Shown: positions 42,206 to 54,320, counted from the first letter of the stretch. The stretch is DNA of 64,000 bases from Viola odorata (GCA_963691705.1 OY829539.1:21498407-21562406), one strand, 5' to 3'. The notes: generated from the sequence alone by a model not told the origin. Translations and numbers: made by a program.

Positions 42206-45200
42206 ATGATAGCTCCTCGAAAGCAAGCTACTCCGTACAGGCTCCCCGTAACTAGACTTCAAAAATGAAAAATTACTGAACAGGCTAAGGTCGATGAAGT
42301 ACTAACAGCCAGAATCGCAGAGTTAGAGGAACAAGTTAAGATTACTATGGAAAGGGCAGCTAGGGCCGAAAAGGAGAGAGATGCAGCAGGACCTCCCTCT
42401 TCACTCGCCGTCGCTGGACCTTCAGTACCCCAGCCACTTTCTGGTCCCGGGGGCCAATGGAAATGGATTAATCCCTTCACTGTGCCAACCCCTACAAATC
42501 CTATGGTTAACATAGGTGAAGAAATCGCCACATCGCTTCAACGCCTTTCGACCAACCCTGTCGTGGACTCCGGTAAAAGTCAGGCCCACTTGGAAGCCTC
42601 GTATCTCCCTCCACTTCCAAGTCATTTTACTCCAAGCACAGTTCCCAGACCTATGGGAATTCAGCCTCCTGCTTCCTACCCAGTACAACCTCAGTTCTCG
42701 CCGGAACCTCTACTACCCTTCGGTTCTAACCCCATTATGGCCGAGAAACTGAAAAGTGACAGACTGAATCTGCTAAAAGAAAGACTCAGAGTGATCGAAG
42801 GGGCTGATCTGTTTGACTCTACTGGTCCCGCCGATATGTGTATGGTCCCCGGGATCGTTATACCACCGAAGTACAAGATCCCCGACTTTGAAAAGTATAC
42901 TGGGGTCGAGTGCCCAAAGACCCACCTCAGAGCATATTGTAATAAGATGGCAGAGATGATCCACAACGAGCCATTGTTGATTCATCTGTTTCGAGAAAGC
43001 TTAGCCAAACACGCCTTAACTTGGTATATGAGTCTAGACAGAGCCAGGATCAGGACGTGGAGAGACCTGTCCGATGCCTTCTTCAAACAATACAAATTCA
43101 ACATGGAGGTAGATCCCGACCGCGCCGACCTGCAAGATTTGGAAAAGAAAATCGGCGAGTTAGTGAAAACCTATGCTCCGAGATGGAGAGAGTTGGCTTC
43201 CAGAATCTCTCCTCCTTTAAGTGACAAAGAACTCTTGTCAATTTTTGTGCACACCTTCAAAGCTCCCTACTACACCTACCTGATCTCAAACAGTTTCTCC
43301 GACATGGTCCTAATTGCCGAAAGAGTCGAGCAAGGGATTAAGTCCGGACGAATCATAACTTCGGCACCAGAGTCTGCACCAAAGAAAGCGCTTGTCGTGA
43401 AAAGAGATGTTGGATTTGTCGCTCCCCAAGCTAATCACAGGCAATCATTTCCACCACCTCTGCCTTATCTATTGCCACCGCCCTATCATCTGCCACCGTT
43501 ATATCAACCCACCTTCTTTCTGTTTGCCTCACCACCCGTTGCTAATATCGCGCCTTAAAATCCTACACCATCTCTACATTTCCCACCACCTCCAGCACAA
43601 ACATTACAACCCATACAACCTAAGCCATATAACCCACCAAAGGACCAAAACACGTCAAATAATCGGTGGAACCGAGAGCCATTGACTCCTCTTCCTCTTC
43701 CCGCGGGAGAAATCTACAAACATCTCTTGGCAGCCGGACAGATCGTACCAGTTCCAGCTCAGCCCCAATTGCCTCCTTACCCGAAATGGTATGATCTCAA
43801 CACAAGATGCGAATACCACACTGGAGCCCCAGGTCATACTCTGGAAAACTGCTTCGCCTTCAAAGTAAAAGTTCATCACTTGATCAAAAGTGGATGGGTG
43901 TCTTTCGAAGGGTTAGCTAAAGGACCTAACACATCCACCAACCCTCTCCCTAATCATTCTCAAGGAAATGGAGGGATAAACACCATCTCAGTAGGAGAAA
44001 GCAACGACCCTCCTTGTTTGGTATCAAGTTGGCCACAAGAATAACTTTTCTTGGCCTTAGCTCGAGGAGGGTATATACCATATTCGAAAAGTAATCCAAG
44101 TCATTATGTGTACTGCAAGGGAAACAATGGTCATGAGATCCAAGACTGCGAGTTATTTGCAGGAAAGGTGAGACAACTCTTGGGTTTCGAAGTAATACAA
44201 ACCCAGAAAGCGACCCACGGGGAAGGATCTATTAATGCCATCGGAGGTGAATTTTCTATCCCGCATTTGCATAACTCCAAAGGAACCCCACCCCCACTCC
44301 AAATCATCCAAAAGAAAAGGTCGACCTCGTCATACAAACGGTTCTCCACACGCCGCAATGAGGGCGACCGTGAGATTGACACCATGGGCCAGCCTTCCGG
44401 GAAATTCGACTATCTTGTCAGGTATTTTGCACCACCCTCCCACTCTAGTGCAGCGTCATTACCATCCTCTTGGGAAACCCCAGATTCTGAATCGTACCCT
44501 TCACCGACGTGGTCACCTCCCCTGTTTCCTTTGAAGGAAATCTACGCAAGTCTCCTGGCAGGCGGGTAGATTACGCCATCCCTGCTCTCGCCTCAACCAA
44601 CTCCTTACCCTAGTTGGTATGATCCAAAGGTTAGCTGCGAATATCACATCGGAGCCTGAGGACACTCTCTGGAAGACTGTTTCATCTTTAGAGAAAAGGT
44701 TGATCATTTGACCAAACGCGGACGAATCTCTTCCAAAGGTCTAGCAAAAGGTCATGACGTGGCAACCAGTCCTTTGCCGCACCATAATCCGGGGGTGAAT
44801 GACATTTTTACTGAAGAAATCGACGATTCTCTCCCTTCAGTGAGGGAAGCGCCCAAAGAACTTTTCTTTGCGTTTGCTAAAAGTGGACACTTTCCATACC
44901 CAGAGAATAATCAGCCCCTTTGCCTATTCTGCCAAGGGGAAAGCAAGCACGAAATCCAAGATTGCAGACTTTTTTGGCAGAAATTCAAGCAACTTACAGC
45001 ATTTGGAATCATTTAGACCGAAGGGAAAACCAGACAAGCAATCAACGCCATCGAGGACAATTCTCCAGCACCCTATTCCTTCGAATATGTGGCCCAAACA
45101 GGGAATACGACCATGACCCCACGCAAAGTGGTGTTCACATTCACTGTAAATACTCCTAGCCAAGACTTACGGAGGCATGACCCGCACCGGAAGATGCTAC
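42206..45200 (+). pseudogene. Tat gag with two pairs of zinc knuckles
   Basis: Starts at ATG 42206 (MIAPRKQATPYRLPV). It has a short coiled coil, a proline-rich linker, the gag core (HLFRESLAKHALTWYMSLD; SDAFFKQYKFNMEV; ISPPLSDKELLSIFVHTFKA), then four knuckle-like motifs: CEYHTGAPGHTLENC (43808), CKGNNGHEIQDC (44114), CEYHIGA-stop-GHSLEDC (44636) and CLFCQGESKHEIQDC (44921). The last two repeat the first two about 820 bp downstream. One frame runs through with stops at 42266, 43556, 44042, 44567, 44657 and 45014. The final part shifts frame near 45200. Confidence 0.88.
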
Positions 45201-45248
45201 ATATCGGAGGAAGTAGAGAAACAATGACAAGACAAAGGAAAAAATCCT

Positions 45249-46239
45249 TTGGTCCACGAAGAGGCAGTAGAAGAGACGCAAGGGTTGAACAAACCTGTAA
45301 TAGAGAACGAGACAGCTGAGTTCCTCAAAATCATGAAACAGGGCGAGTTCAGCATCATCGAACAGCTAAAGAAAACCCCGACTCGTATTTCCATCATGGA
45401 GCTAATCCTTACTTCAGAACCTCATCGCCAAGCTCTCCTTAAAGTCTTGAAACAAGCCTTCGTAACCAAGGATATCACCATGGAAAGGGTGGAGAACCTC
45501 GTCGGAAGAATTCAAGCCCTAAGTAGCATTTCCTTCTTCGAAGGAGAAATCGACCACGCAGGAAGAGGTCACAACAAAGCCTTGTATATCATAGTAGAAT
45601 GCAAAGGACATGTCATAGCGAAGGCTCTGATTGATAACGGGTCTGCACTGAATGTCATGCCCAAGCATGTCCTCGAACAACTACCGGTCGATCTTTCTCA
45701 CATAAAGCCCAGCGGGATGATGGCAAGGGCTTTCGACGGCACCACTCGAGAGATCATCGGCCTTGACATTTCAGATCATGGAAATTCAACCCACTTACAG
45801 CATGCTTCTAGGACGGCCATGGATCCATTCGGTAGGAGTCGTCCCCTCTTTCGTACATCAGTGCCTCAAGTACGTCAAAGACAATGCCCTCGTCACAATA
45901 AAGGCAGAGGAAGCCTTAATCTTGGCCAAACATTCGTCTGTACCTTACATCGAGACTGCTGAAACCTTGGAGAGTTCTTTTCAAGCCTTTGAAATCGTCA
46001 ACGCGGATTGGTTCGAGGAAAGATCCCCCATTTTTGAAGCCTCAAATTCTGAAGTGGCCGAAACAACCACTAAGTTAATACCAGAGGGAAATTTCCAACT
46101 AGGAAAAAGGCTCGGGGCCAAGTTACAAGGGTTAAAAGGCTTGGCATCTCCAAAGAGCTTCGGAGACCGCTTTGGTTTAGGGTACCAACCCAGCGAGGCT
46201 GATTTTGCCAAAATTTCCCAAGAAAAGAAAGAAAAGTAG
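45249..46239 (+). pseudogene. Tat aspartic protease
   Basis: Reads ALYIIVECKGHVIAKALIDN then GSALNVMP, with the DNGSA active site at 45633. It continues MMARAFDGTTREIIG, shifts frame near 45770, and resumes with LLGRPWIHSVGVVPSF. Tat-lineage proteases have this DNGSA form in place of DTGA. The tail to 46239 is the linker to RT. The frameshift disables it. Confidence 0.85.
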
Positions 46240-46639
46240 CTAGCTAAGCTATTTGGACGTTTTGCGCCAATTGGTAAAATGCAGATCCCCCATATCAGAA
46301 CCACATTCCCCTTCGCAGCTGAAACCATCAATGAAAGCCCGATCAGGGTATCGGACCTCCGTATTTGCACTCTGGGAGAAGAAGAATAATCGCCTAGTTC
46401 AGCCATTTCCGTAAAGAAGTCAGGGAAGTCTGTGTGCAACTGGACCACCACCATACTTCCGGATGTCTCTTCGTAATTACTCCTTTTAAGAAAAAAATGA
46501 TGATAAAAATAATAAAAATAATGTATGCACGTTTTCTTACGAAAACATTTTTGTAGGGACTCACGTTCCCTTTGTTAAATATCAATATATGCAATTTTTG
46601 TTTTAAAACATCTCTTCTTTTTCGCATTTTATTTTCAGG

Positions 46640-48134
46640 ATGAATATTAGTTCGGATTTTCTTGATAAAACCTATGTCTTTACTGGCGAAGAAATTGTCA
46701 CCGCAACCGAAGACGAGGTCAAAATCCCCTGCGAATTGACCCATTTACTAGAAAGTTCAGAAAAGGAAATAACCCCTCATCGGGAGGAATTGGAAGAAGT
46801 AAATTTGGGGGTAAGCAATGAGAATCAGAAGTTGGTTAAGATCGGAACTACCCTGGACACGACTCAGAGAGAAAGGTTGATCTCCCTCCTCAAAAACTAC
46901 TCGGATGTGTTCGCATGGTCATACAAAGATATGCCAGGTCTTGATCCCGGGATAGTTGAGCATCGCATCCCGTTGAAGCCTGGGTTTAAACCTGTCAAAC
47001 AAAAACTCTGGAGGATGCATCCAGACATCCTTTTGAAAATCAAAGAAGAAGTTACCAAGCAACTAGATGCGAGTTTCTTAAGAGTTACCGAATACCCAAA
47101 ATGGATCGCCAACATAGTGCCAGTGCCTAAGAAAGATGGGAAAGTCCACATGTGCGTGGAATTTCGGGATCTTAATCGAGCCAACCCTAAGGATGACATC
47201 CCACTTCCCCATATCGACATCTTGGTGGATAGTGCCGCCAGTAACGACATGTTCTCCTTTATGGATGGATTTTTGGGATACAATCAGATTAAGATGGCAC
47301 CCGAAGACAGTGAAAAACCTTCATCACACCCTGGGGAACCTTCTGCTACAAAGTAATGCCCTTCGGATTAAAGAACGCAGGAGCCACTTACCAACGTGCT
47401 GCCGTCACCCTTTTCCATGACATGATGCATAAAGAATTGGAAATATATGTCGATGACATGATAGCCAAATCTCGTGGGACGCAAGATCATGTAGACATCC
47501 TAAAGAAGGTATTCGAAAGGTTGAGACAATTTCAGCTACGGCTAAACCCAGCTAAGTGTACCTTTGGAGTGACCTCCGAAAAGTTGTTAGGATTCATCGT
47601 CAGCAACAAAGGCGTAGAAGTGGATCCTGATAAGATAAAAGCAATTCAAGAGCTACCCGCTCCCAGCACCAAAAAAGAAGTACGAAACTTCTTAGGACGC
47701 ATCAACTACATCGCTCGCTTTATCCGCCAGTTAACACTTACCTGCGAACTGATGTTCAAAATGTTAAGAAAGCACGAAGATGCAGAATGGGATGAAGATT
47801 GCCAGAAAGTCTTTGAAAAAATCAAGACAGATCTGCAAAGCCCACCTGTACTAGTTCCCCCGACGCCAGGACGTCCCTTGCTCATGTATATGACAGTCAC
47901 GGCTAGCGCCATGAGCTACGTTTTGGGACAACACGATGAGTCAGGGAGGCGTGAACAAGCCATCTACTATCTCAACAAAAAATTCAACGAATGCAAAATG
48001 CGCTACTCCATATTGGAACGAACTTGTTGCGCCCTAGCATGGTGCGCCCGAAGGCTCCGGCAGTACATGTTGTATTACACAATATAGTTAATCTCCCGCA
48101 TGGATCCCTGAAGTACATCTTTGAGAAGCCGTAT
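46640..48134 (+). pseudogene. Tat reverse transcriptase and first RNase H
   Basis: Begins near 46640 (YSDVFAWSYKDMPGLDPGI). The RT has VPVPKKDGKVHMCVEFRDLN, DGFLGYNQIKMAPED, a frameshift near 47320 by a small deletion, then MPFGLKNAGATYQRA and the active-site YVDD at 47446-47457. The connection and first RNase H domain follow (LLMYMTVTASAMSYVLGQHD; YSILERTCCALAWCARRLRQ). The Asp expected in the TVTDSA-type motif is Ala. A TAG at about 48088 and a further shift precede a solo LTR that splits the gene at about 48137. Confidence 0.9.
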
Positions 48135-48136
48135 CT

Positions 48137-49370
48137 GTGAAGTCGCATTTGTAGATGGCAAGTGATTACATTGCATTTCATCATGTTTTTACTATCCATT
48201 TACTTGTTATTTGGCCAGTAAAACTACTGATTCCCCTTTAATTTCCCATGCTTTTACCAGTTCTGGTCTGGAGGTAATTATTGGAAGATTTTGATTTGGG
48301 AGCACTGAAGCTGATTTCCAAGCAGTCTTGGCCTAGAGCTTGGCCAAGCTTGCGGCCAAGACTCATCCGCGAAAGAGGAATTTTGAGCAGTAGCGTTGGG
48401 CCTTGCGAGCTGGCAAATCACAGCTGTCCAGCGAGAAAGAGAAGGATCAAGACGATATCAATTTAAGAATCCTATCAAGGATCTCCTTCCATCTTTATAT
48501 ATTTTAAATTCCTATTTTTATTCAAAACAAATCAGGATAATTTATTTGGAGATTATTTAGGAGATTATTTAGGAGATTGAGTTGGAGAAGGACAGAGCAG
48601 TTTTAGCTTTCTTATAGCTGAACTTGTCCTCCTCTCTCCTCTCTCTATTCTTGCTTCTTCTCCTCTCTTCCGCCACTTTATACTTTGCTCCTGAATTTAA
48701 TTCTTTGAATCCACGGATTTATTTTATTTATGCAAGCAAGTATTTTTATAATTCATTCATGAGTACATCTAGCTAATCACCATTCTTGGTAAGAGCTTGA
48801 GGGCTATGTTTCTTATATTTCGTGAGATCTAATTACTCTTAATAATCTCTATTTTTGTAATTATTTATTTTTTGGTTTCTTTACTTCCTTGTTTAAGTTT
48901 AGAACTGACAATTCAGATTTTATCTTGGGAGACCCAGTTAAATGAATAATACAACTCAGACCCGATTGAAAACCGTGGGCCTCGACTGACAACCGAGGGT
49001 AAACTTGAGTTGGGTGTTGTCTTATCCAACACAGCACTGCAGATATCGAGATGAACACCATTGAATCAGTGATCGAATCATAAGAACATAGCCTGTTCAT
49101 GCTCTTACCGGGAACCTTCTTTTTACTGTTTTCAATCTTGACCCTCTGTCTTGGCCAAACCTTTGACCAAGACTGTTTTGAACTATTTAATTGCTTTTGC
49201 TTTTGTTTTAATTTTTAGAATCAACCAACCAAACTCAGTGACGAGGAAGTCAACCAAGAACTACAAATCCCCCGAAGTCTCTATGGACGATCCTCTTACC
49301 ACCATCTACAAGTTCCTTATGGACAAGTGATAAGTTGTATTTCTACCCCTCTTTCATATCTATTATACAC
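48137..49370 (+). mobile_element. Solo LTR, Athila-like, inside Tat RNase H
   Basis: About 1.23 kb that separates EKPYL from TEHEIIYVTRK of the Tat polyprotein. It starts near TGTGAAGTCGCATTTGTAG and ends near CTATTATACA, with imperfect flanks CGTAT and CTTAT as a possible target duplication. Inside it resembles Athila LTRs in layout: GTGAGATCTAATT (48822), a pair of ACCG(T/A)GG blocks, and CTCTATGGACGATCCTCTTACCACC near 49281, the counterpart of CCTGAGGACGAACCTTTTACCAC in the Athila LTR. A large palindrome lies at 48324-48363. No PBS, PPT or coding region. Confidence 0.7.
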
Positions 49371-49382
49371 TTATATTTGACG

Positions 49383-50358
49383 TGCTCGACACGCGATCAG
49401 CAAGTCTTATTGACCGAGCACGAGATCATATATGTAACGCGGAAGGTGGTTAAGGCAAGCGCTCTCGCCGATCACTTGACTGATCACGCCTTGGACGAAT
49501 ATGAGTCATTGAGTTTCGACTTCCCGGATGAGGACATCGTGTTGATTAATGATGAGATCGCAGAAGATCTTAGAGAAGATGATTGGTGGACCATGTTCTT
49601 CGTCGGTGCGGTGAACCTCTCAGGCAAGGGAGTAGGAGCCGTGGTCATAGCCCCAGATGGTCGTCAATTCCCCATAGCATACAAGTTGAACTTCCTATGC
49701 ACCAATAACATCGACGAGTACGAGGCATGCATCAGCTGTCTGACGGCAGCAATCAACTTAAAAGTAAAAAAACTCAAAATCTTCGGCGATTCGGCCCTTG
49801 TCATCTACCAAGCCCAGGATTTATGGCAGACACAGGATTCCAAGCTCATCCCTTATCAGAGGTTACTCACCCAACTCATGAGGGAATTTGAAGAAACCAA
49901 ATTCGACCAAATCGACAGAGAAAAGAACCGCTTCGCAGACGCGTTAGCCACGTTGGCCTCGATGTTCAAGTTAGAATGCGAAGTAATGCTTCAACCATTG
50001 AGAGTAGAAGTAAAGGGAACACTGGCATGCTGTGTCACCTTGGAAGAAGAACCTGATGGGAAGCCATGGTTCCATGACTTAGTACGATTTATCAGAAACC
50101 GGGAGTATCCACCGGGGGCAAGCCGAGTTAGCAAAAGGACCCTCCAATGCTTGGCTTTAGAATTCTACCTCGACGGTGAGGTTTTGTATAAAAGGAGAGT
50201 TGATGGAGCTTTACTTCGTTGCGTTACCATGGTTGAGGCCAAGAAAATCATAACGGAGATCCACGAAGGGGTTTGTTCCACACACGCAAGTGGGCATATA
50301 ATGGCAAGACAAATAATGAGACAAGATTATTTTTGGCTTACCGTCAAATGAGATTGCA
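49383..50358 (+). pseudogene. Tat second RNase H (archaeal type) and integrase finger
   Basis: Resumes with VLLTEHEIIYVTRKVVKASA and ADHLTD, then the extra RNase H: WWTMFFVGAVNLSGKGVGAV, TNNIDEYEACISCL, FGDSALVIYQAQDLWQ and NRFADALATLASMF. The first catalytic Asp, normally in FDGA, is Val (near 49600); Glu, Asp and Asp of the other motifs remain. It leads to the integrase zinc-finger His pair (EIHEGVCSTHASGH). An in-frame TGA at 50349 follows LTVK. This second RNase H is the hallmark of the Tat lineage. Confidence 0.88.
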
Positions 50359-51314
50359 TCGACTACTTCCGAAAATGCCACAAATGTCAGATTTACGCGG
50401 ACCATCTCCATGTCCCTCCGGCCCCTCTCTTCAGCATGACATCGCCTTGGACTTTCGCGATGTGGGGAGTCGACATCATCGGCCAAATTCATCTGAAAGC
50501 CTCTAATAGCCATCGCTTCATCCTCGTGGCAATCGATTACTTCACCAAGTGGGTGGAAGTCACCTCTTACTCCAACATCACCTAGAAAACAACCATGCGA
50601 TTCATTGAGAAGAACATCATTTGCCGCCATGGGGTCCCGGAAATGATCATCACAGACAACGACACTAATTTGAATGAAAAAATGATCGACGGTCTTTGCC
50701 AACGTTGGAAGGTGAAGCACCGAAACTCATCACCATATCATCCAAAAATGAATGGCGCAGTCGAAGCGGCAAACAAAAACTTGAAGAAAATCATCCAAAA
50801 AATGGTGGTCACTCATAGAGACTGGCATGACATGCTTCTCTTCGCACTGCATGCTTACCGGATAGCAACTCGTACGTCCACAGGGGCAACTTCCTACTCT
50901 TTAGTCTACGACATGGAAGCCGTAATTCCTCTTGAGGTAGAAATCCCTTCCCTCAGAATCCTGGCAGAATCAGAAGTAGAAGAATCAGATTGGGCAAGGG
51001 TGAGGTACGAGCAGTTAAACCTCATTCTTGAGAAATGCTTGGCCGCTATCTGCCATGCGCAATTGTATCAGCAAAGGATGGCCAACGCTTATAACAAGAA
51101 AGTGCGACCTCGCAAGTTCAAGACTGGGGATTTAGTGTTGAAAAAGATTCTCCCTCATCAGGAGGCTAGTCAAGGAAAGTGGACCCCGAAGTACGAGGGT
51201 CTGTATTTAGTTAAAAGTGCATTCTTGGGGGGTGCCCTAATGCTAACCAATATGGATGGGGATGACCTGCCAAGACCATTAAATGTCGATGCCATCAAGA
51301 TGTATTTTGCCTAA
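50359..51314 (+). pseudogene. Tat integrase
   Basis: Same frame as the second RNase H. It has the Cys pair (CHKC), the DDE core with all three residues kept (WGVDIIGQIHLK; MIITDNDTNLN; MNGAVEAANKNLKK), the YRIATRTSTGATSYSLVY segment, and the C-terminal domain (VRPRKFKTGDLVLKK; GKWTPKYEGLYLV; RPLNVDAIKMYFA), ending at the natural stop 51312-51314. One in-frame TAG at about 50583 interrupts it. This is the best-kept domain of the element. Confidence 0.9.
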
Positions 51315-53984
51315 GGGTTCGCGGATCGTGCATCTCGTCCAATCAAAGACATAGAGTTTTATCATGACAATACCGCCCAAATATTTATTCGGAATTAATA
51401 AAATGAGTTTTTCAGGAAATACTTGTTATTTAAAGCTTTTTCTTACACTTGTGAGATGACAAAAGAAGGCATGGTATTGGCGGCTCCCAAGGAGTAGTTC
51501 AAGACACAAGATGCAGTGTTTAGACTAACGCCACTAATCAATCTTAAGTTTTGCAGGAACATAATGTCTCACACCTCATCTCATTATCGCGATAGGACCA
51601 GGGAATCCCCCTCGTAGCAGCTCCTGAATTGCCGCAGCAAGCCGCCTTAACGAGCAAATCAGGAAAGATTTTAAAAACTAGTCACTATCTAAATTGAAAA
51701 ATTCTTTTTCCTCACAATACTACCAGCACATCCTGCAACTAGTCCCAAAGGACCGAATGCATAAAGGGAGATCACCCCGCAAAGCTATCATCCGATCATT
51801 GAGAGGATTGTCTGAACCTGTAACACTATTCAAGAACTTAAGGGTCATCCATCGAGAATCCATGGGGCACCGTCAGAATTTCGCAGAAATACTATCATCC
51901 AGTTTGAGCGAGGACTGAATGCTGGACCAAAGTCACAAAGCCCATCCTATGCTGGCCGAGCTGTCGGAATGCTAGTGGCATGAGTTCCCATCTCCATTCG
52001 CCTATTCGGAGGAGTTCACCATCAAGACGTTGCGATCGCCAATGCGCCTTTTGCAGGCGAAACTCCTGGAGAAGAAGCACGACGAAAAGATGTCCTCCCA
52101 AGACCAGAATCAACATACTTAATGCAGTCTTATTCAAGAAGTTTCTCAACGTCCGCACCATGATCAACACGATGAAGATCAATCCTTTAATTTGTGGACC
52201 ACTAACTGCTGACTGACGGTGATCGCATTCACCTATTTTATCCACAATCTCTTGCTGCAAAAAGTGTCAGAACTCTCTGAAGAGGGACAGTCGGACTACA
52301 ATTATCACCCGCACCAAGACGGGAATTGCGGCAAAGCATCTAAGGCAAAGCTATCATCAACCAACATCCGTTGCAAGTCACGTCGCGGCGACCCACGGAT
52401 GGTCCATCCAAAAGGGAGAGCTTAAAACTTATCAATCGCATTACTCTTTCTAAAAATCGCCTTTCATTTACTCCTCATTCTTCTCTCCTCATTTTTTCAG
52501 GAATTGGATCACCCTATTGTTGCCTACATGAGCCTCATAGAAGATGCCCTCGCAGCCCCGCTGCACATTTTACGTATCATACATGATCTTACTTGTTTGC
52601 TCTTATATCCAGGATTTGCTCAGACGTAAGCAGTCACAGACAAATCCCGGTAAGCATTTTCGAGCCATCATGCCTTATCTTTTCATGAGTGTAAGTGCCT
52701 GACTAAGTGCTAGTTGAATTCGCATAATATCTAGGGTATATGTGCCATTAGACATGGGATAGCAGTAAAATGACATGGGACTTTTACGATTTTCTCCATT
52801 TTTCCATTTTTTCCCTCTTCCCACCATATGTGCCATCACTCCTAAAAAACCTTCACTATCACTCATACCCCGAGAGCCAAGGAGCAGTGTCAACTAAGAT
52901 TGCTAGCCGGAGGTAAAAAGCACGCCAAGTTCAAGTTCATGACAAAAGAGACGGAAAAAGTCACCAAAGGATCGCTGAGAACCATTGTTGGAGAGAGGCC
53001 AAAAATCCCAAAGATGAAGGTCGAGGCCTTAAGGCAGAACTGGAAGAGATCAAGACAAAGGTTGTACTTTCTCTGCTCTCTGATGCATTTCATATCAAAA
53101 AAAAAAGAAGAAAAAAAGAAGAAGATATTAATAAATAAAAACGAAGAGGAAACATAATTGAATTTTCTTCTTTAAATACAAATACATATTTTTACATACT
53201 TTCATATACTCTTTACTCATCTAAAGGGGCTCCATCCCAAAATATCTAAATGGCTAAATTAGGTAGCATGATCCATATTATTATATTTTATTATATTAAT
53301 GAATATGTACACAAGCAATGCATTTATCAAATTCAAAGCTCAGAGGCGTTCAAAGAACACAACAATCAAAAAATAGAAGCAAGCATAGCCCAGGGACAAC
53401 TAAACTCAAGAAATCTCGAGGAAAACATTCCCTAGTGAAGACTCGAGAAAAAGGGCCCAGGGCCAACTCAAGTAGTAAATCTCGAAAAGAACAATGACGA
53501 CATTCCCCAGTGAAGACTCGAGAAGAAAAAGGGCCCAGAACCAACTCAAGAAATCTCGAAGGAAACATTCCCCAGTAAAGACTCGAGAAAAGGCCCCCTG
53601 GCCAACGGGAAAACATATTCCCAGGAAGGATCCAAGAACTCATGCACTCTGTCGAGAAAGCACCCCCAACAAAAAAATGAAAGAACTCACGCACCTTGCC
53701 CTCGTCAGGGCCAATCGATAAGTGTTAATCATCAAAAACCTTCATACCCTTCAGAAAAGCACATCTTTACTAAAACAAGCTTCTTTCCAGACATTTCATA
53801 TCCCTTCATTATTTTCCATGAAAGTCCCATCGATTATTAGAATGCCCATGCATGTGCATCTTCATTTGAAGTCTATTCACTCGGATTGACATTGCGAATT
53901 TGAAATTATGTACCATGTTAGTTGCATCTTTATGAGCGTAAAATACTTAACCTTGTTTCAAAGCGTGAGTGCAAACACTAATAT
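51315..53984 (+). other. 3' UTR of the plus-strand Tat element
   Basis: No gene is recognised. The block at 52670-52790 (ATGAGTGTAAGTGCCTGACT; GACATGGGATAGCAGTAAAA) matches the 3' region of the minus-strand Tat element near 15910-16010 in reverse orientation. A tandem array lies at about 53390-53660. The sequence ends abruptly at AATAT, 53984, where a new LTR begins; no PPT or 3' LTR of this element is in view. Confidence 0.65.
53390..53660. repeat. Tandem repeat with AAGACTCGAGAAAAGGGCCC units, about 4 copies
   Basis: Units of about 65-80 bp made of CATTCCCCAGTGAAGACTCG, AGAAAAAGGGCCCAG, and CCAACTCAAGAAATCTCGA occur roughly four times and then decay. The array sits in the 3' UTR of the plus-strand Tat element. 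ORFs on both strands here are repeat artefacts. Confidence 0.8.
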
Positions 53985-54187
53985 TGATAAGAGTCCGGGG
54001 GATACTGAGCAGGATCGGCTTGATCTGGGCTGGTCGGGAACACTGTACTAGGGTCTTCATCACCTGCAAAGCGCCGGAGGGGGTCTCCGGCATAAACACT
54101 CCGATGCCAAAGTCAGTGCAGGTGGTCAAAATGCAGGGGTTTAGTACGCTATCTTAGGCTTACCCCCTTGTCTGAAAAGGTGGGGGT

Positions 54188-54194
54188 ATTTATA
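54188..54194 (-). promoter_or_regulatory. LTR TATA box
   Basis: The minus strand reads CCTATAAATACCCCCACC, followed by a presumed leader toward 53985. Three bZIP-type sites lie 89-126 bp upstream of it. Confidence 0.65.
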
Positions 54195-54282
54195 GGCAAA
54201 GGAAAAAGTGTACCGACAGGGGGTGGGAATAGTCCCTGGTAGGTGTCGCTGGGGTGATAGATGGCGCTGGGGTGGCATTGAG

Positions 54283-54320
54283 TGATGTCATGTGGGATGA
54301 CGTCATGCGGAGTGACATCA
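54283..54320 (-). promoter_or_regulatory. Three CRE/TGA-type 8-mers at 15-bp spacing
   Basis: TGATGTCA (54283-54290), TGACGTCA (54298-54305) and TGACATCA (54313-54320) start exactly 15 bp apart. TGACGTCA is the palindromic CRE/C-box core bound by plant bZIP (TGA) factors; the outer two are one-base variants. They lie in U3 upstream of the LTR TATA box, as the as-1 element does in other promoters. Confidence 0.7.

Larger units (their letters stand above)
24785..53984 (+). mobile_element. Ty3/gypsy Tat-lineage element with dual RNase H, plus strand, heavily nested
   Basis: In order: 5' LTR (24785-29225), PBS, 5' UTR, ORF1 (to 41490), gag (42206 to about 45160), protease, RT and first RNase H (45249-48134), second RNase H and integrase (49383-51314), and 3' UTR to 53984. 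A gypsy pol with a second, archaeal-type RNase H before integrase, plus an extra ORF before gag, defines the Tat lineage. It contains two solo LTRs and a full Athila element, and its 3' end is cut by another LTR at 53985, so its 3' LTR is not visible. It inserted in the ORF1 of the minus-strand Tat element. Many stops and frameshifts make it inactive. Confidence 0.88.
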
